Positions 46,519 through 55,879 are shown, numbered from the stretch's first letter. The stretch: DNA of 64,000 nt from Vibrio sp. SCSIO 43135 (GCF_023716665.1 NZ_CP071859.1:1736001-1800000); one strand, 5' to 3'. Notes: generated by a model not told the origin, from the sequence alone. Translations and numbers: made by a program.

Positions 46519-46773
46519 CATTATTCTTATAAAATCCGGAACATTGGAAGCGCAGATATTAACCACATTTATAGAATCTTGCACGAGAAAGTTCGATTAG
46601 TGAGATCTATACTAACCTCATGTAATGTAAGGAAAATGTTACGACCATTTATTGACAGTCGACAAAAATGTATCGGCACTTTTCTAATGAATTACTAGCG
46701 CTATTTTTCCAATATTTATCCATTAGATTGAGATTGGTGTACTATGTAAAAAACAATGGATCTGGAGTCCTAA

Positions 46774-48660
46774 ATGGAAGCCGAACTGCTTGAAATACAG
46801 AACTTTCTATCACAACACCCTCCCTTCGATGAGCTGCCGGAAGATGCATTAGAGCTCGCCACTCGAAATGTTGAAATATCCTACTATCGTCAAGATACGC
46901 CGATTATTCACTTCGGTGACAACATTCACGACCTCTACATTGTTCGAAGTGGCATCGTTGAAGTGTATAGACGTAAAGGTGAGCTTTATAACCGCCTTGA
47001 TGAAGGAGCATTGTTCGGCCAAATGGGCTTACTTACCAATAATAAGGTGAGATTTCCAGCTAAAGCAATTGAAGATACTCTGCTCTACTGTATTCCAGAA
47101 GCAACGTTCCAAGAGCTGTACGATAACCATGACAGCTTTGCCGACTTCGTAGAAGTGGAAGACAACGCGCGTTTACGCCAAGCCGTATCCAGTACGAATG
47201 AGCAAAACGACCTCACCACTTCCAAGGTACGTACGCTACTCACCTCCGAAGCACCCACAATCGCCGGTACAGAAACCATTCAACAAGCCGCCGTAAAAAT
47301 GGCTGAAGAAAATGTCTCTTCTCTGCTGATTGTAAACCCTAACATTAGCGAAGAAGATGAAGATGCTAGCCCTGTTCTCGGTATCATTACCGATAGAGAC
47401 TTATGTACCCGTGTACTGGCTGAAGGCCTTGATCCAAGTGACGACGTAACAAGCGTGATGACCACTGATGTTATCTCGCTTGACCATAACGCTTATGTGT
47501 ATGAAGCAATGCTGACCATGCTGCGCTATAACGTCCACCACCTTCCAGTCATCAAAGGTAAGCACCCTATTGGGATCATCGAAGCGACAGATATTGTTCG
47601 CTATGAATCTCAAAACTCTCTGTTACTCGTGAGCAGTATATTCCAGCAACAGAGCATTGAAGATCTCGCCAGCCTAGCGGAGCAAGTCAAAGATTCTTTT
47701 GTTCGTTTAGTCAATGAAGACGCAAACTCACACATGGTGGGTACCGCAATGTCAGTGATTGGACGCAGCTTTAAACAGCGAATTATCGAACTCGCAGAAG
47801 AGAGCCTAGGTACTCCTCCCGTCCCGTACTGTTTTCTAGCGTTAGGTTCCATGGGCCGTGACGAGCAATTGATCGTAACCGACCAAGATAATGCGATTAT
47901 CCTCGACGACAGCTTTAATAAAGAGAAGCACGATAAATACTTCGCGGATCTGTCAAAGTTTGTTTGTGATGGACTCGACCGCTGCGGCTATACCTACTGC
48001 ACGGGTGACATCATGGCAACCAACCCTGATTGGCGAATGACCCGTCGAGAATGGGAAGAGTGCTTTGCTGATTGGATTGATGACCCGAACCCTAAAGCTC
48101 TACTTAACGCCTCAATCTTTTTCGATTTAGATGGTGTTTATGGACGTTTAAAATGGGCTGAGCAACTTAATGGCTTTATCGTCAGACGCGCTCGTAAAAA
48201 CAATCGTTTCCTAGCTTGTTTAGCGCGTAACGCATTGAATCGAACGCCACCACTTGGCTTTTTTAAAGACTTCGTGATGGAGAAAGATGGGCGTCATAAC
48301 AACTCAATCAACCTAAAACGCCGAGGTACTGCGCCATTAGCCGATCTGATACGTGTTCACGCGCTTGCTGTTGGCTCTCGCTCTAGAAACTCTTTCGAGC
48401 GGCTAGACGACATTATAGATGCGGGAATACTGCCAAAAGGACGAGCTCAAGATTTAAAAGATGCCATGGAGTTCATTTCAATGGTACGCATCCGCCATCA
48501 AGCATTAGATGTCGAACAGAACATTGAACCGGATAACAATATCGAGCCAGAAAACCTGTCTGATTTTGAGAGACGTAACTTGAAAGACGCGTTCCAAATC
48601 CTAAGTAACGCGCAGAATTTCCTCAAGTTCCGCTACCAAGCAAGTAATAACTTTAAGTAG
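46774..48660 (+). CDS. Cyclic-nucleotide-binding/CBS/DUF294 nucleotidyltransferase-like protein
   Basis: Cytoplasmic regulatory protein, 628 residues. Order of domains: cNMP-binding fold (residues ~15-125, with GALFGQMGLLT in the cyclic-nucleotide cassette position), a pair of CBS motifs (~150-280, e.g. PVLGIITDRDLCTRVLAEGLDPSDDVTSVMT and HHLPVIKGKHPIGIIEATDIVRYE), then DUF294 nucleotidyltransferase-like (LALGSMGRDEQLIVTDQDNAIIL, with the G-S and paired Asp of the superfamily) and a helical C-terminal part. It likely integrates nucleotide signals; the reaction is unknown. The exonuclease gene starts 8 bp later, so the two form an operon. In several gammaproteobacteria such a pair sits next to acetate permease and acs genes; here it does not. 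Confidence 0.88.
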   Translation: MEAELLEIQNFLSQHPPFDELPEDALELATRNVEISYYRQDTPIIHFGDNIHDLYIVRSGIVEVYRRKGELYNRLDEGALFGQMGLLTNNKVRFPAKAIEDTLLYCIPEATFQELYDNHDSFADFVEVEDNARLRQAVSSTNEQNDLTTSKVRTLLTSEAPTIAGTETIQQAAVKMAEENVSSLLIVNPNISEEDEDASPVLGIITDRDLCTRVLAEGLDPSDDVTSVMTTDVISLDHNAYVYEAMLTMLRYNVHHLPVIKGKHPIGIIEATDIVRYESQNSLLLVSSIFQQQSIEDLASLAEQVKDSFVRLVNEDANSHMVGTAMSVIGRSFKQRIIELAEESLGTPPVPYCFLALGSMGRDEQLIVTDQDNAIILDDSFNKEKHDKYFADLSKFVCDGLDRCGYTYCTGDIMATNPDWRMTRREWEECFADWIDDPNPKALLNASIFFDLDGVYGRLKWAEQLNGFIVRRARKNNRFLACLARNALNRTPPLGFFKDFVMEKDGRHNNSINLKRRGTAPLADLIRVHALAVGSRSRNSFERLDDIIDAGILPKGRAQDLKDAMEFISMVRIRHQALDVEQNIEPDNNIEPENLSDFERRNLKDAFQILSNAQNFLKFRYQASNNFK

Positions 48661-48668
48661 GTGCCAGC

Positions 48669-49382
48669 ATGAAATTGTTGAAAACACCGACTATCGATTG
48701 GCCGAGTAAATTTGCACAGCGCCTTCAATTAGCGCAGCATCCAGCTTTGAAATCGTTCTACCAGCAGACTCTTCCTAATGCAGATACGCCAATGGATGAG
48801 ATTGAGTTCATTGCACTGGATTTTGAGACAACGGGACTGGATCCAAAGAAAGACGACATTATCACTATTGGCCTTGTTCCTTTCACGTTGAACCGAGTGT
48901 TTATCAATCGCGCGAAACATTGGACAGTACGCCCGAGGAAACAACTTAAAGAAGAGTCTGTTGTTATTCATGGTATTACTCACAATGATGTGCTCGACGC
49001 TCCTGATCTGTCAGAGATTATCGAGGAAGTGCTAGAAGCCATTCAGGGACACATTTTGGTTGTTCACTATCGAAGAATTGAGCGCGAGTTTTTGGATCGT
49101 GCGCTAAGAACGCGCTTTGATGAAGGAATCGAGTTTCCCGTCGTCGATACCATGCAAATCGAAACAGCCATTCAGGCCAAATGGGCGGGTGGTTTTTGGA
49201 ACAGATTGAAAGGTATCAAACCACAGTCTGTACGTTTAGGAAAAAGCCGGCTAAGGTACAACTTACCCGCCTACACACCTCACCATGCTCTAACCGACGC
49301 CATCGCGACGGCCGAGTTACTGCAGGCTCAAATAGCGTATCACTACGATACCAAGCAAGCGGTAAGAGATTTTTGGCTGTAG
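48669..49382 (+). CDS. DEDD-family 3'-5' exonuclease (DnaQ-like)
   Basis: 237 residues with the DnaQ/RNase T exonuclease fold. Exo I: FIALDFETTGLDPKKDDIITIGLVPF, with metal ligands Asp and Glu; Exo II around HILVVHYRRIEREFLDRAL; Exo III HHALTDAIATAELLQA with the catalytic His and final Asp. This is the DEDDh type. Related to DNA polymerase III epsilon but without a polymerase-binding tail, so it acts on its own or with the preceding protein. Same operon as the cNMP/CBS/DUF294 gene. Confidence 0.88.
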   Translation: MKLLKTPTIDWPSKFAQRLQLAQHPALKSFYQQTLPNADTPMDEIEFIALDFETTGLDPKKDDIITIGLVPFTLNRVFINRAKHWTVRPRKQLKEESVVIHGITHNDVLDAPDLSEIIEEVLEAIQGHILVVHYRRIEREFLDRALRTRFDEGIEFPVVDTMQIETAIQAKWAGGFWNRLKGIKPQSVRLGKSRLRYNLPAYTPHHALTDAIATAELLQAQIAYHYDTKQAVRDFWL

Positions 49383-49400
49383 CTTGTATCTTTATATAAA

Positions 49401-49426
49401 AAAGCCGGAGATGAGTCTCCGGCTTT
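49401..49426. terminator. Terminator between convergent exonuclease and lipoprotein genes
   Basis: AAAGCCGGAG / CTCCGGCTTT stem with 6-base loop. The minus strand continues with six T, the plus strand with three. Confidence 0.88.
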
Positions 49427-49451
49427 ACTACTAACACCTAGATAGAATTCT

Positions 49452-51974
49452 TTAAATACTAGGAATTGCTGTAGCTTCTAACTCAATTTCCGCTCCCCAA
49501 GAAGGTTCCGAACGCTCTTGCAATAACGTCCCACGATTGTTGATCCACACTGTTGACACATCAGGTATTTCAGAAGAGGCAAATGTAGTCTCGCTGTATA
49601 CTTTACATGCGTAGAATGTACCCGCTTCCACTGTGATTTTTTCCTTACCTAAGTAGACTTGGGTATAGTCAAAATAGACTGGGTTTAAGTCCATATACGA
49701 AGAGTTTTCTGGAGCAGAATTAATATTAGCCAAACTTACGTTTGCAGACTGGCCATATACCGTTTCAACACCTAGTAAAATTTCATCATTGTTTACGACT
49801 TCAGGTAATACCGCTTTTGCTTGACCCCAAGTCCCATCACCTGCTGCTGTTTCACCATACTGTCCGAAGTAATAGTTTTGGTTACTATATTGATCTTCAA
49901 CGAACAAATCATTGCCATCTTCATCTCTACCCAGTACCTCGGTTTTTGTCAATTCTCCTTCCGACAACACTGCAGGTAAATCGACTACATTCGTTTCTGT
50001 TAGCCATGAAAAGTTACTTCCTAAATAAGTAAACTCATATTCTCGGTCAGTATCATTGAAATCCACATCGTAGATATGCTTATCTCCCACTTCTGCTTCA
50101 TAGTCAGCATCAGGAAGTTCTGCCAAACATGAAGCAAGCGTCATTGGCTGTGTATAGTTATCCAGAATAAACGTTACTGTCGCTGTGTCGAAAATATACT
50201 CAGCGTCACTCGCTTCATTTTCTTCATAATGACTTACTCGAACAAAATCGTTGTATAACGCAAGGTAGAACTTCCCATCGTCATCATTAATACTGGACCA
50301 AGAATAGTCATAGTCTTCGTATACGACTGATGGGCTGGCCACTTCACGAAGCGTTTCTCCATTTACTTCAATATCTCGCCAATTACCTTCCTCTTCTAGC
50401 TTCTCTAGGCTTCCATCTACCCAAATGTGGTGATAATAATATACGGAACCATTTTCAAGTAGCTGAGCCATGACGTTTCCGCCATTCCAGCCAATTACAG
50501 ATATGAGGCTTTCATAATTCGTGCTGCCCGTTCGATCTGCGCTATCTGTAGCAAGAGTATCCGCCAGTGTTTGTGCATATGAACCATCGATCAACACACT
50601 GTTACAAGCACCATTTAACGCTTCTCTATTATCACACCAATCACCCTTGTTGAATGCATAATACCCATCGACAGTAGCTTCGAATTCTACTTTATACGCA
50701 GTTGTATCTGCTGGAAAATTTAAGTCTTCGGAGACAACTTCTCCCCAAATACCGTCACCGCCTGTTTTAGACAATACAGTTGATACACTTAGCCCGCTTA
50801 TATCTACTTGTTCAGCTTCAGCGATTTCGCTTAGCTCAGGAGTCGCCATTACTAATAGAATTGAACCTTCATCATTAATCTCAATCGATTCAACGGCATC
50901 ATCTTCGTCTACCCACCCATTAGAGCTCAATATGACACCTTCATTTTCACCGTTAGATTCTAATACAACAAATTTAGCGGTCTTATAGTCAAACTCATAT
51001 TCAGTGTCACTAATTGAGTCATCTGAGTTCAGCTTGAGTTGACCAAACTCCAAAATTCTTGGCGTATTGCCTTCTTGCTCACTCCAAAACCAATTAATTC
51101 CTTCACTTGCAACCAAAGCCCCTAAATTAGCCGCAGATGAGTTTTTAGTTGCCTCGTTCTCTTCTATTTTCTCTTCAAGATTATCTTGGTCTAAATCTAT
51201 CAGGCTAGAACCGATACTCGTTGCAATACTTGAAGAGTCAAATTCATCTTGATCGGCATATTGTTCGACTTGCTGTACGATATTGGAAATTACCTGTGTT
51301 ACTTCTTCCAAGATCAGACTCGTTAGTTGCTCAACCGAAATACCCGCGCCACTTGCTGCTGCTTCAAGTGCGTCTGTATTATCAGCCATAATGCCCGCTG
51401 TCACTTGAGATATACGATGAAGATTTTCAAAAGCGGCTTGTTCTTCAGCCGAGTAATCGTCGGAAGACTTAGCTTCAACATAATCTTCTGTGATATCTAA
51501 GCTCGTTCCCAATTGAGTTTTGATTTTTGCGGTAGCTTCTTCTACAGAACTTCCATTCTCAATTTCATTCTGAAGCAGTGTCGTAATTGGGCTAATGAAG
51601 TCTGAACCAGGAGGGGCTGTCAAGGTATAGCTTTTCGCGAGTGTTACATCTGGATTATCGAGATCAATGGTTTGATTTTCAACGATCTCTATTAGAATCA
51701 CCCCCTGCTCTAACTGTTCTTGAGTAATACCAGATATAGTAAACTCACCGCCATCTCCAGTTACTGATGAAGGTTCATCATCATTACATACCTTGTCACC
51801 ATTTAAATCGAGGCAAGCGTTAGCACCCACTAAATACCCGTCGGCTGCTTTCGCAGTTAAAGATGTTGTAGCTGCACCTTCATTAGTTGTGTCAGTGCTC
51901 GAAGTGTCATCGCTTCCACAAGCAGCTAATGTTGCCGCGACAGTAATCGCCAATAAAGAACGTTTAGTATGCAT
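49452..51974 (-). CDS. Large acidic lipoprotein of unknown function
   Basis: 840 residues, not recognised as a whole. A lipoprotein signal is clear: MHTKRSLLAITVAATLAAC with lipidated Cys19, then GSDDTSSTDTT, a Ser/Thr/Asp linker with Asp after the Cys+2 region, so the final membrane is uncertain. Near residue 45-75, DGYLVGANACLDLNGDKVCNDDEPSSVTGDGGEF looks like the calcium-binding 'carrier' motif often found at the start of large surface lipoproteins. The rest is Asp/Glu- and Tyr-rich with repeated beta-like segments and a few Cys pairs (WCDNREALNGACN). Codon choice looks more AT-rich than that of neighbours. Monocistronic. Possible roles include adhesion or polymer binding; none is shown. 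Confidence 0.8.
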   Translation of the reverse strand: MHTKRSLLAITVAATLAACGSDDTSSTDTTNEGAATTSLTAKAADGYLVGANACLDLNGDKVCNDDEPSSVTGDGGEFTISGITQEQLEQGVILIEIVENQTIDLDNPDVTLAKSYTLTAPPGSDFISPITTLLQNEIENGSSVEEATAKIKTQLGTSLDITEDYVEAKSSDDYSAEEQAAFENLHRISQVTAGIMADNTDALEAAASGAGISVEQLTSLILEEVTQVISNIVQQVEQYADQDEFDSSSIATSIGSSLIDLDQDNLEEKIEENEATKNSSAANLGALVASEGINWFWSEQEGNTPRILEFGQLKLNSDDSISDTEYEFDYKTAKFVVLESNGENEGVILSSNGWVDEDDAVESIEINDEGSILLVMATPELSEIAEAEQVDISGLSVSTVLSKTGGDGIWGEVVSEDLNFPADTTAYKVEFEATVDGYYAFNKGDWCDNREALNGACNSVLIDGSYAQTLADTLATDSADRTGSTNYESLISVIGWNGGNVMAQLLENGSVYYYHHIWVDGSLEKLEEEGNWRDIEVNGETLREVASPSVVYEDYDYSWSSINDDDGKFYLALYNDFVRVSHYEENEASDAEYIFDTATVTFILDNYTQPMTLASCLAELPDADYEAEVGDKHIYDVDFNDTDREYEFTYLGSNFSWLTETNVVDLPAVLSEGELTKTEVLGRDEDGNDLFVEDQYSNQNYYFGQYGETAAGDGTWGQAKAVLPEVVNNDEILLGVETVYGQSANVSLANINSAPENSSYMDLNPVYFDYTQVYLGKEKITVEAGTFYACKVYSETTFASSEIPDVSTVWINNRGTLLQERSEPSWGAEIELEATAIPSI

Positions 51975-52242
51975 CCTATATCTCCGTATATAATCTAGGA
52001 ACGCTATGTTAGTTCAGCTCCCTAACCCAAAGGGGGGCACCTTGTTACATAGCAATAAAACTTCCGTCGCAAATCATACACACAGATAATTTAGACCAAT
52101 AACTCAAATCAAATACATATGCGAGACATATCTTACAATTGACCTTCTAGTCAACTAATCATTAATTGTCTCAGTTCTAAAACAAGATTTACCAATTGCT
52201 AAATAAGTGAACCGTAATCGGCAATGTACTCTAGTGGGAAAT
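51975..52242. other. Region between lipoprotein and BCCT genes
   Basis: About 270 bp, AT-rich, without an ORF. It should hold the lipoprotein promoter; the terminator of the BCCT gene follows at 52243. I see no further signal. Confidence 0.4.
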
Positions 52243-52268
52243 AAAAAGGAGCCTTTCGGCTCCTTTTT
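52243..52268. terminator. Terminator of the BCCT gene
   Basis: AAAAAGGAGCC / GGCTCCTTTTT stem with TTTC loop, 15 bp past the stop codon. Confidence 0.93.
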
Positions 52269-52282
52269 CGTTTTCTAAATAC

Positions 52283-53854
52283 CTAGTATTTTTCAGTGCG
52301 CATACCTTTAAGTAAGCTCACACACATCAGCAACAAGATCAGTGTAAACGGCAGTGCTGTCGATATTGCACCTGCTTGTAGAGCCTGAACCGCTTCAGTG
52401 CCACCAATCCAAAGAAGCGCTACAGCAATAGCACCTTCCATAAATGCCCAGAATACACGCTGAACAACTGGTGCATCTACCTTACCACCGGCAGTAATAC
52501 TATCGATAACCAAAGAACCAGAGTCTGATGAGGTGATAAAGAACACTAGTACCAGTACAACCGCAATGATTGAAAGCACTGAACCAAATGGCAATACATC
52601 AAACATTTGGAACATCGCCAACGATACGTCAGTTAAGCCTTCAGAACCTAGTTGACCAACGTTATTGATAACTTGGTCGATTGCCATGCCACCAAATACT
52701 GACATCCAGATAACTGTTACAGCCGTTGGTACAAGTAGTACTGCTGTTAAGAACTCACGAACAGTGCGACCTTTAGATACGCGAGCGATAAACATACCAA
52801 CAAATGGTGACCAAGATACCCACCATGCCCAGTAGAATACCGTCCAACCTTGGAACCATGTCTCATCTGGTCGGCCGTGTGGGTTACTTAATGGGATGAA
52901 GTTTTCAATGTAGGCCATTAACGTTGTAGGGATAGAACCCAGCGATACCGCCCAACCAATTAAGCCCACTAGAATCAGTAGTAAGAACGCAATGATCATG
53001 TTGATGTTACTGATGACTTTCACACCGCCGTCAATGCCACGTAGCACAGATACAACCGCTAAGAGCGTCACTACCGAGATCACAACAATTTGCAGCCCCA
53101 TACCCGCATCAATTCCGAACACGTGGTGAATACCACTTGCGGCTTGCTGCGCACCCAGACCTAATGATGTCGCTAGGCCAAATAGCGTTGCTAGTACTGC
53201 TAGAATATCAACAATGTGACCCGCCCAACCCCAAGCACGATCACCAAGAATTGGGTAAAAGATCGAGCGGATAGAAAGAGGTAAGCCCTTATTGTAAGCA
53301 AAGAATGCTAGTGACAATGCCACAACACCATAAATTGCCCACGGATGAAGGCCCCAGTGATACATGGTCGCACCCAAGGCTAACTTAGCGGCTTCCGGTG
53401 TGTTCGGTTCAACGGCCAGAGGCGTTTCAAACCAGCCAGTGAAATATGCGACAGGCTCTGCGACGCTCCAGAACATCAAGCCGATCCCCATACCGGCCGC
53501 AAACAGCATCGCGAACCATGATACGTATGAATAGTCCGCGGTCGCATCTTGGCCACCCAAACGGATCTTTCCGTATGGTGAAACGATAAGCGCCAAACAG
53601 AAAATTACGAAAATGTTGCCTGACCAGATGAATAGCCAGTCAAACGTTCCGATGATTTTCAGCTTAATTCCATCGAGTACGGCTTTAGCTGATTCAGCAT
53701 CTGTCACTAATGTAGCTAGTAGAAATAGTGCGATTAATCCAGCGCTCACGCCAAATACTGGATTGTGAACATCAAAGCCCCATTTTTGTACATTATCCTG
53801 ACCGACTGTGTAGTCGGTACTGTCGATACTGTACTTATCAATACCCTTTGTCAT
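52283..53854 (-). CDS. BCCT-family betaine/choline/carnitine transporter
   Basis: Sodium-coupled importer of compatible solutes, 523 residues, twelve helices. BCCT hallmarks: AAGMGIGLMFWSVAEPVAYF (glycine-rich substrate segment) and FYWAWWVSWSPFVGMFIARVSKGRTVREF (aromatic signature helix). ATG 53854 follows AGAGAGGAACA; a longer frame from 53896 is unlikely. It is divergent from the cosR-like gene, the same arrangement as bccT3 (VP1905) and cosR (VP1906) in V. parahaemolyticus, so it is probably the orthologue and repressed by CosR in low salt. Which betaine it prefers is not readable. Confidence 0.93.
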   Translation of the reverse strand: MTKGIDKYSIDSTDYTVGQDNVQKWGFDVHNPVFGVSAGLIALFLLATLVTDAESAKAVLDGIKLKIIGTFDWLFIWSGNIFVIFCLALIVSPYGKIRLGGQDATADYSYVSWFAMLFAAGMGIGLMFWSVAEPVAYFTGWFETPLAVEPNTPEAAKLALGATMYHWGLHPWAIYGVVALSLAFFAYNKGLPLSIRSIFYPILGDRAWGWAGHIVDILAVLATLFGLATSLGLGAQQAASGIHHVFGIDAGMGLQIVVISVVTLLAVVSVLRGIDGGVKVISNINMIIAFLLLILVGLIGWAVSLGSIPTTLMAYIENFIPLSNPHGRPDETWFQGWTVFYWAWWVSWSPFVGMFIARVSKGRTVREFLTAVLLVPTAVTVIWMSVFGGMAIDQVINNVGQLGSEGLTDVSLAMFQMFDVLPFGSVLSIIAVVLVLVFFITSSDSGSLVIDSITAGGKVDAPVVQRVFWAFMEGAIAVALLWIGGTEAVQALQAGAISTALPFTLILLLMCVSLLKGMRTEKY

Positions 53855-54240
53855 TGTTCCTCTCTCAATTGTTTCTTTAACGAAAGTTATGAGCACAACG
53901 AAGTGCAGGAAGAACTCCTAGTGAATATTTCGTACTCATAACAGTGGTTAAAACGAAGTTTCTACAGAACATTCTACGCCAATCCTTTCAACAATCCAGT
54001 AATGTCCTATTTTTTAACCACTTTCATACACACTATCCATTCAAATGCTGAGTTTTCATACAATCTGTTCAACTAAAAAATCACCTATCATTAGAGCTCT
54101 AAACTTTGACCTCTATCGACCATTGACCGGTATTCCAACCTATACATCTAACTACTTATAGATAGAACTTTTCAACACGATGAATTTGATGTATTTTCGC
54201 CAAAACTCGCCTGTTATTTAACGCTTACTGGGTAACTTCA
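53855..54240. other. Divergent BCCT/cosR regulatory region
   Basis: 386 bp without an ORF. It holds both promoters and the palindrome TTAGAGCTCTAA at 54091-54102. Other partial matches such as ATAGAACTTTT near 54163 are weak. Confidence 0.6.
54091..54102. promoter_or_regulatory. Candidate CosR operator
   Basis: Perfect 12-bp palindrome TTAGAGCTCTAA, about 140 bp upstream of cosR and 237 bp upstream of the BCCT gene. The same core occurs upstream of proX. Confidence 0.55.
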
Positions 54241-54717
54241 TTGGAAAAACACGAAGAAGTATTGGTATCAATACGACAAATTATAAGAGCGATAGATCTC
54301 CACTCTAAAAAGCTGAGCAAAGAATCCGGCCTTACTGGCCCACAGTTGATTTTGATGCGCTCGATTCAAGAGTTAGGAGAAGTCACCATTCGTCAGCTTT
54401 CAAACCACACGAATATGAGCCAAGCGACAGCTACAACTATCTTAGATAGGCTGGAGCGAAATGGTTATGTTCAGCGTGTAAGAAGTAATACCGATAAGCG
54501 TAAAGTTCATGCCTATTTAACTGAAAAAGGCACCGAGCGTATTAAGTCGGCTCCGCGCCCACTTCAAGACAGCTTCATTAACAAGTTCCAAGCGATGGAG
54601 GAATGGGAGCAAAGCCTACTGCTCTCCTCTGTTCAGCGTATATCGTCAATGATGAACGCCGAGGATATCGATGTGGCACCAGTGCTCGAGCTAGGTAGTA
54701 TTACCAAAGCAGAATAG
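54241..54717 (+). CDS. cosR: MarR-family regulator of compatible-solute genes (CosR/EctR-like)
   Basis: 158-residue winged-helix repressor. HTH at about residues 45-75 (VTIRQLSNHTNMSQATATTILDRLERNGYVQR) and wing RSNTDKRKVHAYLTEKG. The start is TTG at 54241: the frame has no in-frame ATG upstream before a stop at 54187, and the first internal ATG lies inside the fold (residue ~39). MEKHEEVLVSIRQIIRAIDLHSKKLSKESGLTGPQLILM fits CosR of Vibrio, the MarR protein that represses ectoine synthesis and betaine uptake genes under low osmolarity. Divergent from the BCCT gene as in V. parahaemolyticus. Confidence 0.9.
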   Translation: MEKHEEVLVSIRQIIRAIDLHSKKLSKESGLTGPQLILMRSIQELGEVTIRQLSNHTNMSQATATTILDRLERNGYVQRVRSNTDKRKVHAYLTEKGTERIKSAPRPLQDSFINKFQAMEEWEQSLLLSSVQRISSMMNAEDIDVAPVLELGSITKAE

Positions 54718-54732
54718 AACGATTTAAAAACT

Positions 54733-54760
54733 AAAAAGCTCAGCAAATGCTGAGCTTTTT
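54733..54760. terminator. Bidirectional terminator after cosR
   Basis: AAAAAGCTCAGC / GCTGAGCTTTTT with AAAT loop between convergent cosR and a small membrane-protein gene. Confidence 0.93.
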
Positions 54761-54767
54761 TAGATGT

Positions 54768-55031
54768 TTAGTTTGGGATCTTGTCTGGATTATTAACGTA
54801 ATACATATCAAGTAACTCCTTGCCGTAATAAACCTCGGTTTGTAAGTGAAGCACCAGCATAACCATTGCAACCACAACGAAGATGAGATTAAACCTTGAT
54901 GTAAACTTTGTCCTCTTCTGTTCTCCAAACACCGCTATTGAAATGCCAACAACGACAAACGGGTAGGAAAAAAGCATCGCCAACAAAATGGCCAGATACG
55001 TAGAAATCGCCATCGGTGTGTCATAACCCAT
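54768..55031 (-). CDS. Small integral membrane protein, unknown function
   Basis: 87 residues with two hydrophobic helices (about 8-33 and 46-66) separated by a short basic loop (GEQKRTKFTSR), then a polar tail. Start ATG is preceded by AGGAGGT, a near-perfect ribosome-binding site. Not recognised; no metal or transport motif. Convergent with cosR and separated from lysE by about 75 bp. Confidence 0.75.
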   Translation of the reverse strand: MGYDTPMAISTYLAILLAMLFSYPFVVVGISIAVFGEQKRTKFTSRFNLIFVVVAMVMLVLHLQTEVYYGKELLDMYYVNNPDKIPN

Positions 55032-55107
55032 AAACCACCTCCTGTCATTTATGAAGTAAACCTACCATATCAACGGGCTCAATATTGAGAAGCTAGAAAC
55101 TTCTCGC

Positions 55108-55734
55108 TTAAGCGCGACTCGTTGTCGCTAACAAAGCCCCCGCTCCGATAAATACGCCACCCGTCAAACGGTTGAACATTTGAGCTCGACCTTTAGCAAA
55201 AATCCAATTAGAGGATTTAGTCCCTAAATAGCCATAGATTAATAGCCAACTTAGTTCCATCACCATAAAGGTAATAGTGAAAATGGAATACTGAGGAAGC
55301 AAAGCAGCTTGTGCATCAATGAACTGTGGAAACAGTGCGGTAAAGAAAAGAATCGCTTTGGGGTTGCTTGCTCCGACAATAAACCCGCTCACATAGTGCT
55401 TAACGGCACTGGTTGGGACGACAAGAGCCTCACTCATTTCATAGTTTTGCTCTTTCGACGTAAGGGCTTTGTATCCCAAATAGGCTAAGTAGGCCGCGCC
55501 ACACCACTTAATAATGTTAAACACCAGTTCAGACGAAGCGATAATGACGCCTAAGCCAGTGAACGATAGTGTTAAAACACCCGTAATTGCGGTTAGGCTC
55601 CCCAACGCAGTAAACAACGCACCTTTAAAGCCCGTAGTTACACCCTTAGTCATACACAGTAACGAGCTTGGGCCTGGCGACGCAGTTAAAATCAGTACAG
55701 CAAAAAAATAAACAATCCATGTTTCTAAATTCAC
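55108..55734 (-). CDS. LysE-family amino-acid exporter
   Basis: Inner-membrane exporter of the LysE/RhtB family, six hydrophobic segments. Family hallmark TASPGPSSLLCMTKGVTTGFKGALFTALGS near the N-terminus and GFIVGASNPKAILFFTALFPQFID in the middle. I set the start at GTG 55734 (six bases after AAGGAG), giving 208 residues, the usual length; the frame continues to an ATG at 55773 but with a poor site. Exported compound probably an amino acid or homoserine-like metabolite. Confidence 0.9.
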   Translation of the reverse strand: MNLETWIVYFFAVLILTASPGPSSLLCMTKGVTTGFKGALFTALGSLTAITGVLTLSFTGLGVIIASSELVFNIIKWCGAAYLAYLGYKALTSKEQNYEMSEALVVPTSAVKHYVSGFIVGASNPKAILFFTALFPQFIDAQAALLPQYSIFTITFMVMELSWLLIYGYLGTKSSNWIFAKGRAQMFNRLTGGVFIGAGALLATTSRA

Positions 55735-55879
55735 ACTCAACTCCTTTGAAGTGAAATTCATCCGAATATTCAATTAATCAGATATCAGTTACGATGTAAA
55801 TACTAAATTTGTCTAAGCTCTGGCGCTTCTTTAAAACTGACAAATAATATTGGTTCGGCTTTATTGTTGAATAGATACA

